A stretch of 64,000 nt of DNA, from NCBI RefSeq assembly GCF_032190615.1, contig NZ_JAVLAT010000001.1, positions 310,001 through 374,000 of the forward strand, in the 5' to 3' direction. The notes beneath the pieces are model-generated. The model was not told the DNA's origin. It saw nothing but the letters and a program-made list of their open reading frames with translations, and ran no database searches. Position 1 is the first letter of the stretch. Each line of letters begins with the position of its first letter. A program made the position numbers and the translations under genes. Shown one piece after another: positions 53,042 through 61,244 of the stretch. The stretch is from Brucella pseudogrignonensis. Lineage in GTDB: Bacteria > Pseudomonadota > Alphaproteobacteria > Rhizobiales > Rhizobiaceae.

Positions 53042-53907
53042 GCGCTCTTCTCCTTGTTGAGATGAAGCGGATCACTTGTCAGCTTACGTCCCTGAGACGC
53101 ACCTATCCAATCAAGCCCGGAGCGCAGCTTAACAACCTCGCCCACAACCACAATTGCCGGTGGCTTGAGACCCGATGCTTCGACATCGGCAACCGCACGT
53201 GACAGCGTGGTCTCCAAAACCACCTGTTCAGGCAAGCTGGCATTACAGACAAAAGCCACCGGCTCATCTGGTGAGCGTCCCGCAGCCATCAAACGCTCTG
53301 TGATAAGGTCGATATGCTTCATCGCCATATACATCACTATAACCGGAGAGAACTGCGCAATCCCCTCCCAATGAACGCGATCTGGCATCAGCCCGGTTGC
53401 ATCATGGCCTGTGAGGAATGTGACCGATTGGTTGATATCGCGATGCGTGGCCGCGATTCCAGCATAGGCAAGGCCGCCAATGCCTGCTGTAATGCCCGGC
53501 ACAATACGAAACGGTACGCTATGTTCTACGAGCGTCATCGCTTCCTCAGCTCCCCGCCCAAAGACGAACGGATCGCCACCTTTCAGGCGCAAAACCTTTT
53601 TACCCTGTTTTGCCAGCTCAACCAGACGCAGCGAAATATCGCGCTGCTTTGGCGACGGCTTGCCACCGCGCTTACCAGCATATTCAAGAACAGCCTTGGT
53701 ATTTCTCAGCGAAAGGCAAGATTCGTCAACCAGAGCGTCATAGACAATCACATCGGCTTGACCTAATGCATTGGCGGCATGAAGCGTCAGCAAACCGGGA
53801 TCTCCGGGACCGGCGCCCACCAACCAGACATGCCCCGGCTCCATTGCAGGCAAAGCTATCCTGTCAGCGCCAGATGGGGTAATGTTGGGTTGAATATTTT
53901 CAGTCAT
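53038..53907 (-). CDS. cobA: Uroporphyrinogen-III C-methyltransferase
   Basis: Makes precorrin-2 from uroporphyrinogen III, the entry to corrin synthesis. From ATG 53905-53907 the protein has 289 residues with SUMT motifs VWLVGAGPGDPGLLTLHAAN, VYDALVDESCL, LRLKGGDPFVFGRGAEEAM (SAM site) and VPGITAGIGGLAYAGIAATH. There is no siroheme CysG-type N-terminal domain. A GTG at 53920-53922 is an alternative start. It is divergent from cbiD, with no more than about 35 bases between the start codons. Confidence 0.93.
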   Translation of the reverse strand: MTENIQPNITPSGADRIALPAMEPGHVWLVGAGPGDPGLLTLHAANALGQADVIVYDALVDESCLSLRNTKAVLEYAGKRGGKPSPKQRDISLRLVELAKQGKKVLRLKGGDPFVFGRGAEEAMTLVEHSVPFRIVPGITAGIGGLAYAGIAATHRDINQSVTFLTGHDATGLMPDRVHWEGIAQFSPVIVMYMAMKHIDLITERLMAAGRSPDEPVAFVCNASLPEQVVLETTLSRAVADVEASGLKPPAIVVVGEVVKLRSGLDWIGASQGRKLTSDPLHLNKEKSA

Positions 53908-53942
53908 TTTGCAATGTGTCACCAGATAATCCGCAGGCATCC

Positions 53943-55058
53943 ATGAACGACGAAACCACGCCCCGCAAGGAAAAAACGCAAAATGACGGGCAAGAACCTT
54001 TGCGTCGTGGCTGGACGACGGGCGCCTGCGCCACCGCAGCAACCAAAGCAGCACTCACCGCGCTGATTACGGGCGAGTTTCCCGATCCGGTCGGCATTAT
54101 CCTTCCCAAAGGCGAAGTCCCTTATTTTCAGCTTGAATATGAAGGGCTGGGTGAAGGCTATGCTATGGCCGGTATCGTCAAGGATGCTGGCGATGATCCG
54201 GATGTCACGCATGGCGCGACAATCATTTCAACGGTTTTCCCTGCCCCTCCCGGCACAGGAATTGTATTTCAGGCTGGTGAAGGTGTGGGCACTGTAACCC
54301 GACCCGGCCTGCAAATTCAGCCGGGCGAAGCAGCAATCAATCCAACACCCCGCCGCATGATGACCGAAATCTGCGAGCAGATTTGCGCTGAATATGGGCT
54401 GCCTGCTGATCTGGTGATTACGATCTCGGTTCCGGGTGGCGAGGAAATTGCACAGAAAACCTGGAACCCGCGCCTTGGTATCGTTGGCGGTATTTCCATC
54501 TTAGGCACGACAGGCGTTGTGCATCCTTTCTCCTGCTCAGCATGGATTCATTCGATCCATCGCGGCATCGATGTAGCGCGTGCTGAAAAGCAAAAACATG
54601 TGCTCGCTGCCACGGGCTCAACCTCCGAAGATGCCGCTCAGGCGATCTATGATCTGCCGGACTTCGCTATTCTTGACATGGGTGACTTTGCGGGTGGCGT
54701 TCTCAAATATCTTCGCGAGCATCCAATCGATAAGCTAACCATTGCCGGCGGCTTTGCTAAACTGACAAAGCTGGCACAAGGGGAACTCGATCTCCACTCA
54801 GCACGCTCGCAGGTAGACAAAAGTTTCCTCTGGCAAATCGCCGAAAAAGCCGGCGCGCCAAGCGACATAAAGGACCCGATTCTATTGGCGAACACTGCGC
54901 TCGAAGTCCTTGAATTGACTCAAGGCCTTGGCATCGACATGGCCACGCCAATTGCGCAAAAAGCAAAAGAAACTGCACTTGCAACCTTGCGCGGCGCGCC
55001 CGTTGACGTCGAAATCATCGTGACGGATCGCAAAGGCAATATCCTTGCCCGTCTCTAA
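53943..55058 (+). CDS. cbiD: CbiD-type precorrin-5 C1-methyltransferase
   Basis: CbiD methylates C-1 of cobalt-precorrin-5B in the anaerobic route; here it probably does the C-1 methylation done by CobF in the standard aerobic route. The 371-residue protein has LRRGWTTGACATAATKAALTAL, ISVPGGEEIAQKTWNPRLGI and GISILGTTGVVHPFSCSAW, hallmarks of the family. ATG 53943 is preferred; GTG 53916 in frame is possible. It overlaps cobK by 14 bases. Confidence 0.92.
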   Translation: MNDETTPRKEKTQNDGQEPLRRGWTTGACATAATKAALTALITGEFPDPVGIILPKGEVPYFQLEYEGLGEGYAMAGIVKDAGDDPDVTHGATIISTVFPAPPGTGIVFQAGEGVGTVTRPGLQIQPGEAAINPTPRRMMTEICEQICAEYGLPADLVITISVPGGEEIAQKTWNPRLGIVGGISILGTTGVVHPFSCSAWIHSIHRGIDVARAEKQKHVLAATGSTSEDAAQAIYDLPDFAILDMGDFAGGVLKYLREHPIDKLTIAGGFAKLTKLAQGELDLHSARSQVDKSFLWQIAEKAGAPSDIKDPILLANTALEVLELTQGLGIDMATPIAQKAKETALATLRGAPVDVEIIVTDRKGNILARL

Positions 55059-55785
55059 AATACTCATTCTTGGCGGCACAGCAGAAGCAGCAAAACTTGC
55101 ATGTGCATTCGTCCCCCTGCCCGTTGAATCTATCACCTCACTTGCAGGCCGGACGGCAAACCCGACGGCAATCAGCGGTAAAATCCGAACAGGTGGCTTT
55201 GGTGGCGCAGACGGTCTTGCGACGTATCTGGCGCATGAGAAGATTGATCTCCTGATCGACGCGACGCATCCCTATGCAACGCGCATTTCGCAAAATGCTG
55301 TGCAAGCATCTGAAATTACGAATATCCCTCTGCTTAGACTTGAGCGCCCAGCATGGAAAAAGGAAAGTCGCGACAACTGGATTGATGTCGTGAGTGAAGT
55401 GCAAGCCGCGAGCCTTATCCCCGCCGGTGAACGCGTCTTGCTCGCACTAGGACGACAGCATATCGCACCCTTTGCAAAACGTAACGATGTGCACTTCATC
55501 ATGCGCATGGTCGATCCGCCGGAAGTAAGCCTCCCGCACGATTGTGAGATCGTGCTGGCAAAGCCCGGTGATTATGAAGCTGAAGTCCAATTTCTCAGCG
55601 GACGCAAAATCGGGCTGATCGTCAGCCGCAATTCCGGCGGTAGCATCTCTTATGCCAAGATCAAAGCGGCCCGCGATCTCGCCATCCCGGTCATGATGAT
55701 CAACCGCCCACCAGTTGCGGCCAGAACGATTGTCGCGACAGTGGAAGAAGCACTCGATTTCGCTCGTTCTAATTTACGATTTTGA
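55045..55785 (+). CDS. cobK: Precorrin-6A reductase
   Basis: NADPH-dependent reduction of precorrin-6A to precorrin-6B (6Y). The 246-residue protein starts with the family pattern KILILGGTAEAAKLACAF, then LIDATHPYATRISQNAV, RLERPAW and VSRNSGGSISYAKIKAARDL. The start is a TTG at 55045 inside the end of cbiD, so the genes are coupled. Its 3' end overlaps that of the convergent cobM by 12 bases. Confidence 0.93.
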   Translation: MPVSKILILGGTAEAAKLACAFVPLPVESITSLAGRTANPTAISGKIRTGGFGGADGLATYLAHEKIDLLIDATHPYATRISQNAVQASEITNIPLLRLERPAWKKESRDNWIDVVSEVQAASLIPAGERVLLALGRQHIAPFAKRNDVHFIMRMVDPPEVSLPHDCEIVLAKPGDYEAEVQFLSGRKIGLIVSRNSGGSISYAKIKAARDLAIPVMMINRPPVAARTIVATVEEALDFARSNLRF

Positions 55786-56532
55786 GCGCGCAACATGGCT
55801 ATGCGCTTCATGATAAAGCGCTGAGTCACTAAAATTCTTCGGATCAAGACCACGCCCTACAAAGATCATCGCAGTTCGTTTAACGCCTGAAAGCTCGATT
55901 TTCTTCGCAATATCAGCCAGTGTTCCACGCAAAATCTGCTCATCTGGCCAGCCGATGCGATAGGCAACAACCACCGGGCAGTCAGCACCATAAAATGGCA
56001 TCAGCTCAGCCTCGATTTTCGCTAGATTGCGAATAGAAAGATGAATAACCAGCGTCGCACCGGATTTTGCAAAAGTAGCAAGCTCTTCGCCCTTCGGCAT
56101 GGCAGAAGATTTGACCGAAGTGCGTGTGAGAATAATGCTCTGATTAACTTCCGGGATTGTGAGTTCCTGCTTCATCGCAGCCGCAGCAGCAACAAAAGCC
56201 GGAACCCCCGGCGTCACATCATAAGGAATATTGAGCGCATCAAGTCTGCGCATCTGTTCGGCCATCGCGCCATAAATCGACGGATCGCCTGAATGTACGC
56301 GTGCAACATCATGCCCTTGAGCGTGTGCAGCCTCAATCGCCGCAATGATTTCATCAAGCGTGAGCGAGGAACTATCAATCAGCAGCGCATCTTTAGGTGC
56401 AGACGCAATGACATCTTTCGGCACCAGTGATCCTGCGTAAATGCAGACAGGACAGCTCTCGATCAGTCGCAAACCGCGCACAGTGATAAGATCGGCCGCA
56501 CCGGGACCAGCGCCAATGAAATGAACTGTCAC
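55774..56532 (-). CDS. cobM: Precorrin-4 C11-methyltransferase
   Basis: Methylates precorrin-4 at C-11. The 252-residue protein is a tetrapyrrole methylase: VHFIGAGPGAADLITVRGLR, CIYAGSLVPKDVIASAP, VARVHSGDPSIYGAMAEQM and DVTPGVPAFVAAAAAM are the CobM/CbiF motifs. The start is a GTG at 56530-56532 with AGAGGAAG about 6 bases upstream. That binding site is part of the hairpin at 56541-56581. It lies downstream of the tetR gene on the same strand by 51 bases. Confidence 0.94.
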   Translation of the reverse strand: MTVHFIGAGPGAADLITVRGLRLIESCPVCIYAGSLVPKDVIASAPKDALLIDSSSLTLDEIIAAIEAAHAQGHDVARVHSGDPSIYGAMAEQMRRLDALNIPYDVTPGVPAFVAAAAAMKQELTIPEVNQSIILTRTSVKSSAMPKGEELATFAKSGATLVIHLSIRNLAKIEAELMPFYGADCPVVVAYRIGWPDEQILRGTLADIAKKIELSGVKRTAMIFVGRGLDPKNFSDSALYHEAHSHVARSKS

Positions 56533-56540
56533 ATTGTCTT

Positions 56541-56581
56541 CCTCTGTTCAGGCATTTCGAATGCCTGTCAGGTGACAGAGG
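56541..56581 (-). promoter_or_regulatory. Hairpin in cobM leader overlapping its ribosome binding site
   Basis: CAGGCATT-TCG-AATGCCTG (56549-56567) forms a perfect 8-bp stem; outside it CCTCTGT (56541-56547) can pair with ACAGAGG (56575-56581). The GAGG of the cobM binding site is in the outer arm. CTGTCA-GG-TGACAG (56565-56578) is an alternative palindrome. It could be a weak tetR terminator or a translational control element; no T run follows. Confidence 0.4.
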
Positions 56582-56583
56582 AG

Positions 56584-57153
56584 TCAATCTTTTTCAGGTA
56601 AAAGCGCTTCAATATCGTTGAAGATCGACTGCCACTCTTCCGGCGTAAGCTCGAAGAAGTTAAAGCTTCGGAGCAGAAAAGCACCCTCATTGGCAATGAA
56701 CGCCAGTCTTGCACGCCTGCCTTCTGGCGTCGAAACATCAAGACCATCCCACTGCTTGCGATACCAGGAACGCGTTTCATCCAGATAATGCGAATTGGGA
56801 ATAAGGCTCGCCATCATCGCAGCAAATCGAGAATCATCTTCGGCATCGCTCTCACGCGTGACAGCGATATGCGCTGCAATATGTGAAATCGCATCCTGCC
56901 TGTGCTGTTTGCGCGCCGTCACCTGATCATCGAAACGGTCGCCCCACCGCTCGATCATGGCTTTCATGAGCCCGTCTTTATTAACAAAGCAATATTGAAC
57001 GCCGCCCTTTGTGACACCGGAGGCCTGCGCAACCGCATCCATTGTCAGCGCAAGGATACCACCCTCGGCAACCAGCTTCTCGGCCATGTCGAGCACATGA
57101 TCACGGTCGATTGAGCGTGGACGACCAGTTTTCTGCAATTTCTTACTTTCCAT
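56584..57153 (-). CDS. TetR-family transcriptional regulator
   Basis: A 189-residue repressor with an N-terminal TetR helix-turn-helix (about 10-58; VLDMAEKLVAEGGILALTMDAVA, ASGVTKGGVQYCFVNKDGLM) and a helical ligand/dimer domain. It is divergent from an MFS drug-exporter-like gene and probably represses it through the palindrome at 57173-57189. The ligand is unknown. There is no visible functional link to B12 except position. Confidence 0.88.
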   Translation of the reverse strand: MESKKLQKTGRPRSIDRDHVLDMAEKLVAEGGILALTMDAVAQASGVTKGGVQYCFVNKDGLMKAMIERWGDRFDDQVTARKQHRQDAISHIAAHIAVTRESDAEDDSRFAAMMASLIPNSHYLDETRSWYRKQWDGLDVSTPEGRRARLAFIANEGAFLLRSFNFFELTPEEWQSIFNDIEALLPEKD

Positions 57154-57172
57154 ACGGACGGATTTATATTAT

Positions 57173-57189
57173 GTCAGCCACCCTGACAA
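57173..57189. promoter_or_regulatory. Operator candidate between tetR and MFS gene
   Basis: TGTCAG-CCACC-CTGACA is a perfect 6-bp inverted repeat with 5-base spacer. Its right arm CTGACA resembles a -35 element, with TATTGA 16 bases further as a possible -10 for the MFS gene. Repression by the adjacent TetR protein is inferred. Confidence 0.5.
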
Positions 57190-57224
57190 GTTTGAATACG
57201 CTCGTATTGAAAAGGTGTAATCCG

Positions 57225-58712
57225 ATGTTGCCGCAAAATCGCTGGCTCGTTCTCGCAATAGTTTCCAGCGCGTTGTTCCTGATCGTTGTGGATATGACAG
57301 TGCTTTACACGGCACTGCCACGCCTCACCCATGATCTGGCGGCAAGTGCTTCCGAGAAGCTCTGGATCATGAATATCTATCCGCTGGTGGTGGCAGGCTT
57401 GCTGCCGGGCCTTGGTACGCTGGGTGATAAGCTTGGCCATAAGCGCATGTTCATGAATGGTCTCGCAGTGTTTGGCCTCGCTTCGCTGTGCGCAGCCTAT
57501 TCGCCAAATCCTGAAGTGCTGATCGCAGCGCGCGCACTCCTCGCTTGCGGCGCAGCAATGATGATGCCTGCCACATTATCCATCATTCGACTGACCTTTA
57601 CCGACGAAAAAGAACGCTCACTTGCCATTGGCATCTGGGCGGCAATTGCTTCGGGTGGCGCAGCCATCGGCCCTGTCGCAGGCGGGGTTTTGCTCGAATA
57701 TTTCTGGTGGGGATCGGTCTTCCTGATCAACGTGCCTGTAGTTCTGGTGGCGTTGGCACTTTCAGCCTTCAACCTCGAAAATCGTCCGCTTGGCTCTAAG
57801 CGCAAATGGGATCTGGTTGGCTCGATCCAGATCATGGTTGGCCTGATCGCGCTAACCTATGCTGTCAAGGAACTGGCCAAACGCGATGCATCGATGACTG
57901 TCTTTGCGGGAGCCCTGATTATAGGTCTCATTGCAACGACCATTTTCGTGCGACGCCAATTTGCGAGCAAGGAACCGCTGATTGACTTCTCGCTATTTAA
58001 CAACAGGCTATTCTCGACCGGCGTATTTGCGGCTCTGGTCGCATCAGGCTCGCTGACGGGCATGGAACTGGTTTTCAGTCAGCGCCTGCAACTAATCGAG
58101 GGCTTGTCACCCTTACAGGCAGGATTGATGATTCTGCCAATTCCGTTGGCTGCATTCGTGGCTGGCCCGCTTGCCGGTATTCAACTGCCACGTCTTGGTG
58201 CAGGCAAAGTCCTCTGGACATCGCTTGGTATTACGGCAGCGGGTATTATCATTTATAGTCTGACCTATAAAAAAGAACCGATGTTCTACATCACTGGCCT
58301 GACAATTCTCGGCTTTGGCGTTGGTGCAGTCATGACAGCAGCATCGTCAGCGATCATGGGCAATGCGCCTATTGAAAAGGCTGGCATGGCCGCTTCTGTT
58401 GAAGAAGTTTCATTCGAGCTTGGCAATGCGCTGGGTGTAACAATCTTCGGCAGCATTTTGTCGGCATTCTACACAGCCAGCTTTGTCCTGCCTGCCGGTT
58501 CAAACATTCCGCCTATTGTGCGTGATAGTCTTGATGAAGCACTTCTTGCTGCACAATCGATGCCTGCAGGTGATGCCAATGCCTTGATTAGCCTTGCATC
58601 TCAGGCATTCGAAAATGCCTATGTGGCGGTCATCGTTGCAGCAGCAATCTTGCTGCTCATTGCCACTGTTGCAACCTATATCGTGCAACGTCGCAAAGTG
58701 AAGATCGCTTAG
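57225..58712 (+). CDS. MFS drug-exporter-like transporter (EmrB/QacA, 14-TMS type)
   Basis: A 495-residue membrane transporter with about 14 hydrophobic spans. Motif A appears as GTLGDKLGHKRMFMNG, motif D1-like VVDMTVLYTALPRL at the first helix, and ARALLACGAAMMMPATLSII plus the motif-C-like SGGAAIGPVAGGVLLEYFWW of drug:H+ antiporters. This matches the SmvA/QacA branch, exporting cationic compounds. ATG 57225 has AAGG 8 bases upstream; an alternative ATG 57171 would put the operator in coding sequence. It is divergent from tetR and ends next to cobE. Confidence 0.86.
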   Translation: MLPQNRWLVLAIVSSALFLIVVDMTVLYTALPRLTHDLAASASEKLWIMNIYPLVVAGLLPGLGTLGDKLGHKRMFMNGLAVFGLASLCAAYSPNPEVLIAARALLACGAAMMMPATLSIIRLTFTDEKERSLAIGIWAAIASGGAAIGPVAGGVLLEYFWWGSVFLINVPVVLVALALSAFNLENRPLGSKRKWDLVGSIQIMVGLIALTYAVKELAKRDASMTVFAGALIIGLIATTIFVRRQFASKEPLIDFSLFNNRLFSTGVFAALVASGSLTGMELVFSQRLQLIEGLSPLQAGLMILPIPLAAFVAGPLAGIQLPRLGAGKVLWTSLGITAAGIIIYSLTYKKEPMFYITGLTILGFGVGAVMTAASSAIMGNAPIEKAGMAASVEEVSFELGNALGVTIFGSILSAFYTASFVLPAGSNIPPIVRDSLDEALLAAQSMPAGDANALISLASQAFENAYVAVIVAAAILLLIATVATYIVQRRKVKIA

Positions 58713-58713
58713 C

Positions 58714-59109
58714 TCATATGCTTCGCGTCACCGCAATTGCTGCGGTGGCGCGTTCGCTGGTTGTTTTCCTGACCACCAGTTCTGCATCAACCCCAGCCGC
58801 CGCAAGAGCCGCAGATTCTGCGACACCATGGCAGCCAACTGTAGCGAAAACCACGTCTGACGGGTGCTTGAGATTTGGCGTTTCTTGTTCAAGCCGCGCA
58901 GCATCAAAGAAGCACATCTCGCAATCATAATGGTGAGAGAGCTGACCCCAGACGAGATCACCTTGCTTGGTAATAATTGTAGATATGACCGCCGGTCGCT
59001 CTACTCCGGCACTTGCCAGCACTTTATCAGCCAGCAAAATAAGCTCCTCAAGACTTACGCCTGAGGAGCAACCCATTCCAAGAGCAACAAGATTTTCCTT
59101 AGACTGCAC
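58714..59109 (-). CDS. cobE: CobE/CbiG C-terminal-domain protein
   Basis: A protein of about 131 residues of the CobE family, required for aerobic B12 synthesis but of unproven reaction. Features: LVALGMGCSSGVSLEELILL at the start, LVWGQLSHHYDCEMCFFDAARL and SVAESAALAAAG-type HGVAESAALAAAGVDAELVV. I place the start at a GTG (59107-59109), overlapping the TerB-like gene by 11 bases; TTG 59169 is another option. It is the second CobE-like domain here; the first is inside the CbiG-CobJ fusion. Confidence 0.8.
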   Translation of the reverse strand: MQSKENLVALGMGCSSGVSLEELILLADKVLASAGVERPAVISTIITKQGDLVWGQLSHHYDCEMCFFDAARLEQETPNLKHPSDVVFATVGCHGVAESAALAAAGVDAELVVRKTTSERATAAIAVTRSI

Positions 59110-59548
59110 GAGGTGCCGGCTGCTGAGCTTCTCGAATGTCTTCTGATGTGACACCGAGAATATCTGCAATACGCTTGATCATCGCTGTTTCCGACTGATC
59201 AACATGATCGTCCGCACGCGCAATCCGAACCAGATCGCGCAACAATGAAGCACGGCGTTCAGGTGCCATTTCAGCCAGCATCGAAGCCGCCTGCTTGGTG
59301 GTCGTCTCATAACCAAAGTCTTTGAGATATTCCGTCACTTCCGGCAACTCTTCCGCCGAAATTCCAAAATTCTCGGAAACGATCTGCCTGAACGCAGCAA
59401 TTTCCGCGGGATGGCGATCACCATCGGCAAAGACCACATGAAGCAGAAGAAGCAGTTCCGAGGCGAGCGCCGGATCTTCGGCAACACGCTGCACAGCACT
59501 CTTTTTGCTGAGAAACGCAGTAATACGTTCGAAAAAGCTTTCGCTCAT
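59099..59548 (-). CDS. TerB-like (tellurite-resistance TerB family) protein
   Basis: A 149-residue cytoplasmic helical protein of the TerB family. The pattern ELLLLLHVVFADGDRHPAEIAAFRQI, with acidic FADGD, recurs as RIARADDHVDQSETAMIKRI near the end; these two acidic motifs are the metal-binding-like sites of TerB-type domains. Function in rhizobia is unknown; tellurite resistance should not be assumed. AGGAGA lies 9 bases before the ATG at 59546-59548. It overlaps cobE at its 3' end. Confidence 0.82.
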   Translation of the reverse strand: MSESFFERITAFLSKKSAVQRVAEDPALASELLLLLHVVFADGDRHPAEIAAFRQIVSENFGISAEELPEVTEYLKDFGYETTTKQAASMLAEMAPERRASLLRDLVRIARADDHVDQSETAMIKRIADILGVTSEDIREAQQPAPRAV

Positions 59549-59699
59549 GAATGACTGTCTCCTGATACCGAACAGACCTGCATTGATAATGGTGCACGAA
59601 CCGAAAAACAATGTCAGCCTTAATAAGGTTCCGCAAATAGCCGTCTGGCGCAATGCGATTGTCTGCTTTATGTTGCATCAACTTTTGCCGGGCCCCTCC

Positions 59700-60485
59700 A
59701 TGCTTGAATTTTTCGATACATTAACGCTTCTGCTGACCATGGCCGCTTTCATTGCGGGCATTATCGATTCTATCGCAGGCGGAGGCGGTATGATTACGAT
59801 CCCGGCTTTGCTTCTGGCGGGTGTACCGCCTGTTGAAGCACTTGGCACAAACAAACTTCAGGGGCTGTTCGGCTCTTCCTCTGCAACAATTGCTTATGCG
59901 CGCAAAGGCCACGTCAGTATTCGTGAACAATGGCCAGAAGCCATTGCATCCCTTGTTGGATCGGTTCTCGGTGCGCTTCTCGCAACCGTCCTACCCGTCG
60001 ACATCATGCGGGCGGCACTGCCTGTTCTGCTGATTGCAATTGCCATTTACTTCGCGGTGAAACCAAGCATTGGTGACGTGGATCGCGCACGCCGGATAGG
60101 ACCATTCCTGTTTGGCGTCACGCTGGTTCCATTGATTGGCTTTTACGACGGGCTGTTTGGTCCGGGAACCGGCTCATTCTTCATGCTGGCATTCGTGGCA
60201 CTTGCAGGCTACGGCGTACTGAAAGCGACCGCTCATACCAAACTGCTCAATTGCGCGTCCAATATCGGCGGCTTTGTCACTTTCGCTCTCGTTGGCACGA
60301 TCAACTGGAAAATCGGCATCTGCATGGGTATTGCGCAGTTCATCGGTGCTCAAATTGGCGCAAGCCTTGCCATGAAGATAGGCTCGCGTATCATCAAACC
60401 CTTGTTAATCGTGGTAAGCCTAGCGCTCGCCATACGACTGATGATGGAGCCGAGCAATCCCATTCGCCAGATGCTCGGTTTCTAA
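59700..60485 (+). CDS. TauE/SafE-family sulfite exporter-like permease
   Basis: A 261-residue membrane protein with about eight hydrophobic spans. The two TauE/SafE repeats are visible: FIAGIIDSIAGGGGMITIPALLLAG (about 14-38) and GFYDGLFGPGTGSFFMLAFVAL (about 153-175). Members move sulfite, sulfonates or other anions; some in B12 regions have been suggested to carry cobalt, but nothing here proves it. ATG 59700 is one choice; ATG 59670 is in frame upstream. It is convergent with cobO, 20 bases apart. Confidence 0.82.
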   Translation: MLEFFDTLTLLLTMAAFIAGIIDSIAGGGGMITIPALLLAGVPPVEALGTNKLQGLFGSSSATIAYARKGHVSIREQWPEAIASLVGSVLGALLATVLPVDIMRAALPVLLIAIAIYFAVKPSIGDVDRARRIGPFLFGVTLVPLIGFYDGLFGPGTGSFFMLAFVALAGYGVLKATAHTKLLNCASNIGGFVTFALVGTINWKIGICMGIAQFIGAQIGASLAMKIGSRIIKPLLIVVSLALAIRLMMEPSNPIRQMLGF

Positions 60486-60505
60486 GTCACCGAACTGGTA
60501 GAAAA

Positions 60506-61144
60506 TCAGAACTCGATACCTTTTTGCGCCTTTACACCCGAACGGAACGGATGTTTTATCATCTCCATCTCGGTCACAAGATCTGCAAACTCAATCAGCT
60601 CATCCTTAGCATTGCGGCCTGTGATGATGACGTGTTTCATCTCGGGCTTGGCGGCAAGCACTTCGATGATTTCCTCAACCGGCAGATAATCATAGCGCAG
60701 TACAATGTTAAGCTCGTCGCAAAGCACCATGTCATAGCTTTCATCAAGGATCAGGGCCTTCGCCTGTTCCCATGCATCACGCGCCATGGCGATATCGCGT
60801 GCACGATCCTGCGTTTCCCATGTAAATCCCTCACCAAGGGCCGAAATTGTGACTTGTTCCGGAAATTTTTCCAGAACCCAGCGCTCACCCGTATCCCATG
60901 AACCTTTGACAAACTGCACAACGCCGATCTTCATACCATGCCCAAGTGCGCGGAAAACCATGCCAAATCCGGCGCTCGATTTACCCTTGCCCTTACCCGT
61001 ATGGACAATCACAAGGCCTTTCTCGTCGGTCTTGGTGGCCTGAATCTTATCGCGCGCGGCTTTCTTCTTACGCATCTTATCCGCATGACGGGCATTCAAT
61101 TCCTCTTCCGTCATCGAAAGAAGTTTCGCAGATTTCTCAGCCAT
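60506..61144 (-). CDS. cobO: Cob(I)yrinic acid a,c-diamide adenosyltransferase
   Basis: Adenosylates the reduced corrin using ATP, acting after CobR. The 212-residue protein has a basic N-terminus, the inverted-type P-loop VIVHTGKGKGKSSAGFGMVFR (split in two parts around 45-63), GMKIGVVQFVKGSW, YDMVLCDELNIVLRYDYL and VIITGRNAKDELIEFADLVTEM. This is the BtuR/CobO/CobA-Salmonella family. It follows cobN by 100 bases on the same strand. Confidence 0.95.
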   Translation of the reverse strand: MAEKSAKLLSMTEEELNARHADKMRKKKAARDKIQATKTDEKGLVIVHTGKGKGKSSAGFGMVFRALGHGMKIGVVQFVKGSWDTGERWVLEKFPEQVTISALGEGFTWETQDRARDIAMARDAWEQAKALILDESYDMVLCDELNIVLRYDYLPVEEIIEVLAAKPEMKHVIITGRNAKDELIEFADLVTEMEMIKHPFRSGVKAQKGIEF

Positions 61145-61244
61145 TTAATGCCCTTTCCGGAATCAGTTTTTTAAGTTTAATAAGGCCCATGGAAGATGAT
61201 AGATCTTCCAGATCGGACTTTGCTCACAAACAAAGAGTGGCACG

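Noticed and set aside
59505..59699. Longer start of the TauE/SafE gene
   Set aside because: The extra 65 codons overlap the TerB-like gene antisense and lack membrane-protein character; family length fits the later start.
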